Positions 16,194 through 20,081 of a DNA stretch of 20,081 bases are shown in pieces. The DNA lies in NCBI GenBank assembly GCA_030619685.1, contig JAUXAX010000036.1:1-20081 (forward strand), written 5' to 3'. Origin of the DNA: Dehalococcoidia bacterium (GTDB lineage Bacteria > Chloroflexota > Dehalococcoidia > SZUA-161). The notes under the pieces were generated by a model. That model was not told the DNA's origin. It saw only the letters and a list, made by a program, of their open reading frames with translations, and searched no databases. Position 1 is the stretch's first letter. Every line of letters begins with the position of its first letter. The position numbers were made by a program, and so were the translations under genes.

Positions 16194-16904
16194 CTAGTCG
16201 AAACCAAGCCCTCTTTCCTTGAGGCTTACATAGCGCTGGTGGCCGATTATAAGGTGGTCGAGCACCTCGATGTCGAGGAGCTTGCCCGCTTTTACGATTT
16301 GCTCCGTTATCTTGATGTCCTCGGGACTGGGGGCTGGGTCTCCTGAAGGGTGATTATGCACCACTACTAAAGCAGGGCAATTCTCCCGCACAGCCTCGCG
16401 AAATAGCTCGCTGACCCTTATGAGAGAGGTGTTGATGCTGCCTTTATAGAGTTGGGAGATAGTGAGCACCTGGTTCTTGCTGTTGAGCAGCACCAGCCGC
16501 AACTCCTCTTGATCCAGGAAGGACATCTCGGCCTGTAGCAGGTTGGCAACATCCTCGGGTGACTTAACCACCACCCGTTCCTCAGGCTGGGTGGAGAGCA
16601 GTCTCCGCCCCAGCTCCAAGGCGGCCTTGATTTGAGCTGCCTTGGCCTCTGCTAGGCCTCGTTCTGAACAAAGCTCACCGAAACCGGCCTTGGCCAATCC
16701 GTTGAGACCACCAAACCTCGCCAGCAACTTTGCTGAGAGGTTGAGCACGCTTTCGGAGGCCGCGCCAGTGCGCAGTATGACTGCCAGAAGCTCGGCATTG
16801 GAGAGAGAGGCAGCACCGTATTTCTTGAGCCGCTCTCTGGGGCGCTCTTGGGCGGGCAATTCCCTGATCATAGGTTGGTATTCGACAACCCCTTGCCGTC
16901 CCAT
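16194..16904 (-). CDS. radC: RadC family JAB-domain protein
   Basis: About 236 aa, normal family length. The N-terminal part carries [20 protein letters not shown] and a helix-hairpin-helix region. The C-terminal JAB/MPN+ domain has the metal motif [14 protein letters not shown] (HxH plus Asp). RadC was linked to DNA repair in early work, but its biochemical role is unsettled. AGGAGG is placed well before ATG 16904; a GTG two codons upstream overlaps that site. It lies 33 bases downstream of rplL on the same strand with no terminator seen, so read-through from the ribosomal operon is possible. Confidence 0.93.
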   Translation of the reverse strand: MGRQGVVEYQPMIRELPAQERPRERLKKYGAASLSNAELLAVILRTGAASESVLNLSAKLLARFGGLNGLAKAGFGELCSERGLAEAKAAQIKAALELGRRLLSTQPEERVVVKSPEDVANLLQAEMSFLDQEELRLVLLNSKNQVLTISQLYKGSINTSLIRVSELFREAVRENCPALVVVHNHPSGDPAPSPEDIKITEQIVKAGKLLDIEVLDHLIIGHQRYVSLKERGLGFD

Positions 16905-16937
16905 GGTCACCTCCTGGTTGGCAGTGATGGCAAAGCG

Positions 16938-17456
16938 TTATTGTATCTCAATGGTGGCGCCGGCTGCCTCCAGCTTCTCCTTAAGGGTCGCTGCCTCGGC
17001 CTTGTTCACGCCTTCCTTTACCGGCTTGGGAGCGCTTTCCACTAGCTCCTTTGCCTCTTTCAGACCGAGGGTGGTTACCTCACGCACGGCTTTTATCACG
17101 CTTATCTTGTTAGGACCTATGTCCTTGAGGACCACACTGAACTCTGTCTGCTCTTCGGCCTCTACAGTGGGAACTTGGCCGGCTGCGGCAGCGGCGGCCG
17201 CAGGAGCGGCAGCTAACATGGGTGCAGCAGCGCTGACCCCGAGCGTCTCTTCCAGGGTCTTAACCAGCTCCGACAGCTCGAGGACAGTCATTTCTTTGAT
17301 AGTAGCCACCACATCATCTTTGCTCATCGGCTTGGTTTCCTTTTTGGCAGCAGCAGCGCGCTTTTTAGGGGTCTTTTCTTCCTCTGCGGTCATCTCACTA
17401 GCCTCCTCTTTCGGCTTTTTCGGTGGATTCTTGGCGGTTGCTTCATCGCTAGACAT
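16938..17456 (-). CDS. rplL: 50S ribosomal protein L7/L12 with N-terminal extension
   Basis: Forms the L12 stalk that recruits translation GTPases. The C-terminal domain is typical: [24 protein letters not shown], then [11 protein letters not shown], then [13 protein letters not shown]. The N-terminal dimerisation region [20 protein letters not shown] and an Ala-rich hinge precede it. Starting at ATG 17456 (GGGAGG upstream) the protein is 172 aa, with about 43 extra residues rich in Lys, Glu and Ala before the usual start MSKDDVVA. The alternative start at that Met (17327) has only a weak upstream site. The gene overlaps the end of rplJ by eight bases. Confidence 0.93.
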   Translation of the reverse strand: MSSDEATAKNPPKKPKEEASEMTAEEEKTPKKRAAAAKKETKPMSKDDVVATIKEMTVLELSELVKTLEETLGVSAAAPMLAAAPAAAAAAAGQVPTVEAEEQTEFSVVLKDIGPNKISVIKAVREVTTLGLKEAKELVESAPKPVKEGVNKAEAATLKEKLEAAGATIEIQ

Positions 17457-17982
17457 CTGTTGTTCCTCCCAATTGTTGAATTCTGGCATTCAGTACTGAG
17501 TTGAGCCCACGCAGGTTGGCGCTGAGTAGATTTTGCAGTGAAAAGATGGGGCTCAGTAGTACTCCCAGTAACTTCGCCCTCAATATCTCTATTGGGGGCA
17601 AGGTGGCGAGGCTTCTAATTTCCTCCGAGCTGATCAATTGGTCACCAATGAGCCCTCCCTTTATGCTGAGGGTCGTTTTCGAAATGCGGATGTAGTCAGC
17701 CAAAGCCTTCGCCAGTTGAAGGATGTCCTCCTGGCCAAAGGCGAGGGCTGTTGGTCCTATGAGCAACTGGGAGAGCTCTTGTTTGCCTGCGTTCTCGGCG
17801 GCGAATCTGGCCAGACTGTTCTTGACCACATGATATTCGGTGCCTATATTCCGTAGCTGGCCTCGCAGCTCAGCCATCTCGGCCACCGATAGCCCACGGT
17901 AGTCGGTGGCAATTACAAATCTGCTCTGGGTGAGCAATTCAGCCAGTTGGTCTACAATCTGGGGCTTTTTCTTGGTGATCAT
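17449..17982 (-). CDS. rplJ: 50S ribosomal protein L10
   Basis: Base of the L12 stalk on the large subunit and translational repressor of its own operon. 177 aa, normal length, beginning [17 protein letters not shown], with [19 protein letters not shown] and [12 protein letters not shown] typical of L10, and a C-terminal helix ([17 protein letters not shown]) that binds L12. ATG 17982 follows AGGAGG by nine bases. The longer frame upstream runs into the leader RNA and is not expected to be translated. It overlaps rplL by eight bases, so translation is probably coupled. Confidence 0.95.
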   Translation of the reverse strand: MITKKKPQIVDQLAELLTQSRFVIATDYRGLSVAEMAELRGQLRNIGTEYHVVKNSLARFAAENAGKQELSQLLIGPTALAFGQEDILQLAKALADYIRISKTTLSIKGGLIGDQLISSEEIRSLATLPPIEILRAKLLGVLLSPIFSLQNLLSANLRGLNSVLNARIQQLGGTTDV

Positions 17983-17989
17983 CCCTTTC

Positions 17990-18116
17990 GTCCTCCTACT
18001 AAGAAGAGTCCTTAGTGCCTGCAGCACAAGGACTCCTCTCATTCAAGAAGAATTGCCTCGGCAGGCACAGGTTTAAGCCATTACGGCACCTGCTGTCTTC
18101 AGCATTATTCAGTTTT
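17990..18116 (-). ncRNA. Ribosomal protein L10 leader
   Basis: The minus strand between the promoter and rplJ has the conserved core of the L10 leader: GAAGACAGCAGGTGCC (about 18101-18086) and later CCTGCCGAGGC (about 18064-18054), where L10/L12 binds to repress translation. A further strong hairpin, GAGTCCTT/AAGGACTC plus GTGC/GCAC (18006-18035), sits directly ahead of the rplJ ribosome-binding site and could carry the regulatory switch. The family assignment is from memory of the consensus. Confidence 0.75.
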
Positions 18117-18122
18117 GATATT

Positions 18123-18128
18123 AGTATA
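18123..18128 (-). promoter_or_regulatory. Extended -10 promoter for rplJ-rplL
   Basis: TGGTATACT on the minus strand gives TG-n-TATACT. The start would be near 18116, at the head of the L10 leader. No good -35 is seen. It lies just downstream of the thiolase stop, which separates the ribosomal transcript from the thiolase operon. Confidence 0.5.
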
Positions 18129-18144
18129 CCATGGATTCAGGCCT

Positions 18145-19329
18145 TTAGCGGCCGGGTACGCCGAAAATACCCATGCTACACATAAAGGTGCCTGGATGTC
18201 CTCCCTGGTTATGAGCTATTCCCAACTCAACGTTCTTAAGCTGGCGAGATGGCTCCTCGGCTTTGCCCTGGATCTGCTTATATATCTCGTAAACCTCTCT
18301 AACGCCACTGGCACCAATGGGATGGCCAAATGACTTCAGGCCACCGCCAGCGTTAAAGGCTACCTCGCCGTCTAAAGCAAACGTGCCGGCTTCGATATCG
18401 TATTTGGCTGTTCCCCACTCGCAAAAGCCCATAGCCTCATAGCACATGAGCTCCGCGATGGAGAAGCAGTCGTGACACTCCACCAAATCGATCTCCTTGC
18501 GGGGGTCTTTGATCCCAGCTTGCTGATATACCTGCTGGCTTGCTCTGTACGTTTCCTCCCAGTGTACCCAGTCGTAGTCTGTCATCATCTTGCCACAGCC
18601 GGGGCCTGCCGAATTGCCCAGCCCCTTGACGGTGATATAGTCACCCTGAGGCCTAAAGGTTTTAGCGTCCTCAGTCCGGCAGAGGATGGCAGCGGCAGCG
18701 CCATCGGTTACCCCGCAGCAGTCAAAGAGCCCCAAAGGCCAGGCGATTATGGGGGCGTTCACGGCTTGTTCCACTGTTATCTCTCGGCGCAGGTGGGCTC
18801 TGGGATTGTGGGCGCCGTTATAGTGGCTCTTCACCGAGATCATCGCTAGGTGCTTCTTCTCTGCCCCGTAGCGGGCGAAGTACTTGGTGGCTGCCATGGC
18901 ATAGCGCCCCGGCGGGGTGGCTTGGACTCCAAATACTGGATTTACACCCCCCACCGGCTCACCGGAGGGGAGACCCCCGATACCCCGATCCTTCAGCTTG
19001 TCGAATCCAACGCAAAGGACGAGGTCGTAAGCCTTGGCGGCGACAGCATAAGTAGCTGCCCTGATGGTTTCAAGCCCGGTGCCGCAGAGGTTCTCCACCC
19101 TGTTGATCGGGATATAATCCAATTTAAGGGGGTATGCCAGGCTCTGTCCACCGAAAAGCGCCATGGTGCCTGACCAGGCTGCCTGTATATCTTTAGGGCC
19201 CACCCCGGCATCCTCGAATGCCTCGTAGGCTGCTTCGATAACCAGGTCCCAAACGCTGCAATCCCAGCGCTCCCCAAACTTGCTACAACCCATGCCTACA
19301 ATGGCAACTTTATCTTTAATGCTCTCCAT
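18145..19329 (-). CDS. SCP2-type thiolase / acetyl-CoA acetyltransferase-like
   Basis: 394 aa, typical of the thiolase-like SCP-x group. The catalytic Cys82 is in ENLCGTG, with GVTDGAAAAILC in the middle and the C-terminal motifs GGGLKSFGHPIGASG and HNQGG. As in SCP2 thiolases, His replaces the second Cys of classical thiolases. The family cleaves or condenses acyl-CoAs; the substrate cannot be told. GGAGG lies a few bases before ATG 19329. The start is one base after the stop of the HMG-CoA-synthase-like gene (TGA-G-ATG). In archaea, thiolase, HMG-CoA synthase and a DUF35 protein form a complex; the same three parts are encoded here. Confidence 0.9.
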   Translation of the reverse strand: MESIKDKVAIVGMGCSKFGERWDCSVWDLVIEAAYEAFEDAGVGPKDIQAAWSGTMALFGGQSLAYPLKLDYIPINRVENLCGTGLETIRAATYAVAAKAYDLVLCVGFDKLKDRGIGGLPSGEPVGGVNPVFGVQATPPGRYAMAATKYFARYGAEKKHLAMISVKSHYNGAHNPRAHLRREITVEQAVNAPIIAWPLGLFDCCGVTDGAAAAILCRTEDAKTFRPQGDYITVKGLGNSAGPGCGKMMTDYDWVHWEETYRASQQVYQQAGIKDPRKEIDLVECHDCFSIAELMCYEAMGFCEWGTAKYDIEAGTFALDGEVAFNAGGGLKSFGHPIGASGVREVYEIYKQIQGKAEEPSRQLKNVELGIAHNQGGHPGTFMCSMGIFGVPGR

Positions 19330-19330
19330 C

Positions 19331-20081
19331 TCATCCTCCTTCAGGCATCCTTAAAGGTCGGCATTTCCAGTAATAGTTGCGAATACCACGCTCGCTATGC
19401 ATCCACCTGAAGGTGAGCTCCAGCGGCATCTCGTCTTCAACCCGATCTGGGTCGCGGTCTGTCATCTGTGCATAGAACCTGCCGCCCTCATCGAAGTCAA
19501 GGATACATAAGATGACCGGGGGATCGAGGCTCGGGCCGAGGAAATCCTTGCTATAGGTGAAAAGTTTGGCTTTTCTCTCGGCGAGGCGAACCTCCTCGAA
19601 TTGGTCCTTTGCCTGGCAATACATGCAAATCCTTTGCGGAGGGAAGTTAACGTTGCTGCAAATCTGACATTTGTAGCCGCGACAGCTGATGTTCCAACTG
19701 CGATCCCGCCACGAGATAGTGGCTGCGGACTGATTCTCCCACTGAGTCCATCCCTGAAGGAGGCCACGGTAGCGCAGGTACTTGTCGTAGTTAGGCAGAG
19801 CCATCTTTGATGGCAAGTGGTATTTTATCCCTCGCCGATCTCTTACCTTTTCTATCCCCTCGGTGACGGTGAGGACGAAGGCATCCGCACCATCACCGTA
19901 GTTAGCGACCAGCATCTTTTCACCAGCCTTTGCTTCCTCCAGCGCAGCGACTAGCATCATTAGTGTATAAGCGGCGCCGGTATTGCCTACCGTTGAGAAC
20001 ATGTTGTCTTGAAGTTGGGTATCGGCGTCAATATCGAGCCTTCTTGCCAATTGCTGATGTCTCCTGCCATTGAAAGCGTAG
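19331..20081 (-). CDS. HMG-CoA synthase-like protein fused to DUF35 (5' part outside window)
   Basis: The reading frame stays open to the window edge, so the start and the N-terminal half are missing. What is seen begins with the end of a ketoacyl-synthase fold: TVGNTGAAYTLMMLVAALEEA and KMLVANYGDGADAF, as in HMG-CoA synthase C-termini. After a linker, about residue 130 of the visible part starts a DUF35 unit: zinc ribbon CQICSNVNFPPQRICMYC, then an OB-fold (TYSKDFLGPSLDPPVILCILDF...). DUF35 holds acyl-CoA intermediates between thiolase and synthase in archaea and is usually a separate gene there. The catalytic Cys of the synthase lies outside the window, so activity cannot be judged. Confidence 0.88.
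   Translation of the reverse strand, partial: YAFNGRRHQQLARRLDIDADTQLQDNMFSTVGNTGAAYTLMMLVAALEEAKAGEKMLVANYGDGADAFVLTVTEGIEKVRDRRGIKYHLPSKMALPNYDKYLRYRGLLQGWTQWENQSAATISWRDRSWNISCRGYKCQICSNVNFPPQRICMYCQAKDQFEEVRLAERKAKLFTYSKDFLGPSLDPPVILCILDFDEGGRFYAQMTDRDPDRVEDEMPLELTFRWMHSERGIRNYYWKCRPLRMPEGG

Noticed and set aside
16642..17499. 285-codon plus-strand ORF across radC and rplL
   Set aside because: Antisense shadow of two confidently identified genes.
18990..19001. Second copy of the AGCTTGTCGAA repeat core inside the thiolase gene
   Set aside because: It encodes FDKLK in a well-conserved reading frame, lacks the flanking palindrome arms, and is most likely coincidence. The copy in 16S (571-584) is likewise part of rRNA helix 44.

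Overview
The window looks like a chromosomal piece of a member of the Chloroflexota, most likely class Dehalococcoidia. The reasons are the 16S rRNA 3' third, a 16S gene with no 23S/5S behind it, a Ni-carbon monoxide dehydrogenase, a TIGR01906-type membrane protein, a long Ala/Glu coiled-coil protein with a C-terminal domain that I associate from memory with this class, and dispersed palindromic repeats of a kind common in such genomes. This placement rests on recognition by eye, not on a phylogeny.

Layout. 1-670 is the 3' part of 16S rRNA, followed by a spacer with a palindromic repeat and a tRNA-Ile(GAU) that has its own promoter. No 23S follows. About 1 kb without a convincing gene (1280-2313) holds short tandem repeats and an interlocking set of inverted repeats. 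Then come tRNA-Pro(GGG), a COG2509-type FAD dehydrogenase (-), an FmdB zinc-ribbon protein (+), a DUF1461/TIGR01906 membrane protein (-) and, divergently from a shared promoter region, an iron-sulfur protein and MazG (+). An ABM-domain protein (-) follows.

7.8-12.0 kb looks like an accessory stretch. It is bounded by a decayed tRNA 3' end (7784-7825) and an intact tRNA-Pro(CGG) (11953-12027). Inside are a 722-aa protein built of about twenty 26-residue coiled-coil repeats, a 35-codon ORF overlapping its start, a frame-broken gene, an RRM RNA-binding protein and a decayed zinc-ribbon gene.

12.0-14.7 kb carries nickel-related genes: an apparently intact CooS-type CO dehydrogenase with all cluster ligands, a strong terminator, and convergently HypA, preceded by a 39-codon remnant of the HypB N-terminus. 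Next is a lipoprotein with two copies of one domain. The rest of the window (all -) is an HMG-CoA-synthase-like protein fused to a DUF35 domain (cut by the window edge), an SCP2-type thiolase one base after it, an L10 leader, rplJ, rplL with an unusual N-terminal extension, and radC.

Functionally the genes form separate groups: ribosome components (16S, tRNAs, L10/L12), nucleotide and DNA upkeep (MazG, RadC), anaerobic C1 and acyl-CoA metabolism (CooS with HypA; HMGCS/DUF35 with thiolase), and redox proteins. The least explained items are the coiled-coil repeat protein and its candidate island, the hypB'-hypA arrangement, the HMGCS-DUF35 fusion and the structured 1.82-1.99 kb region.
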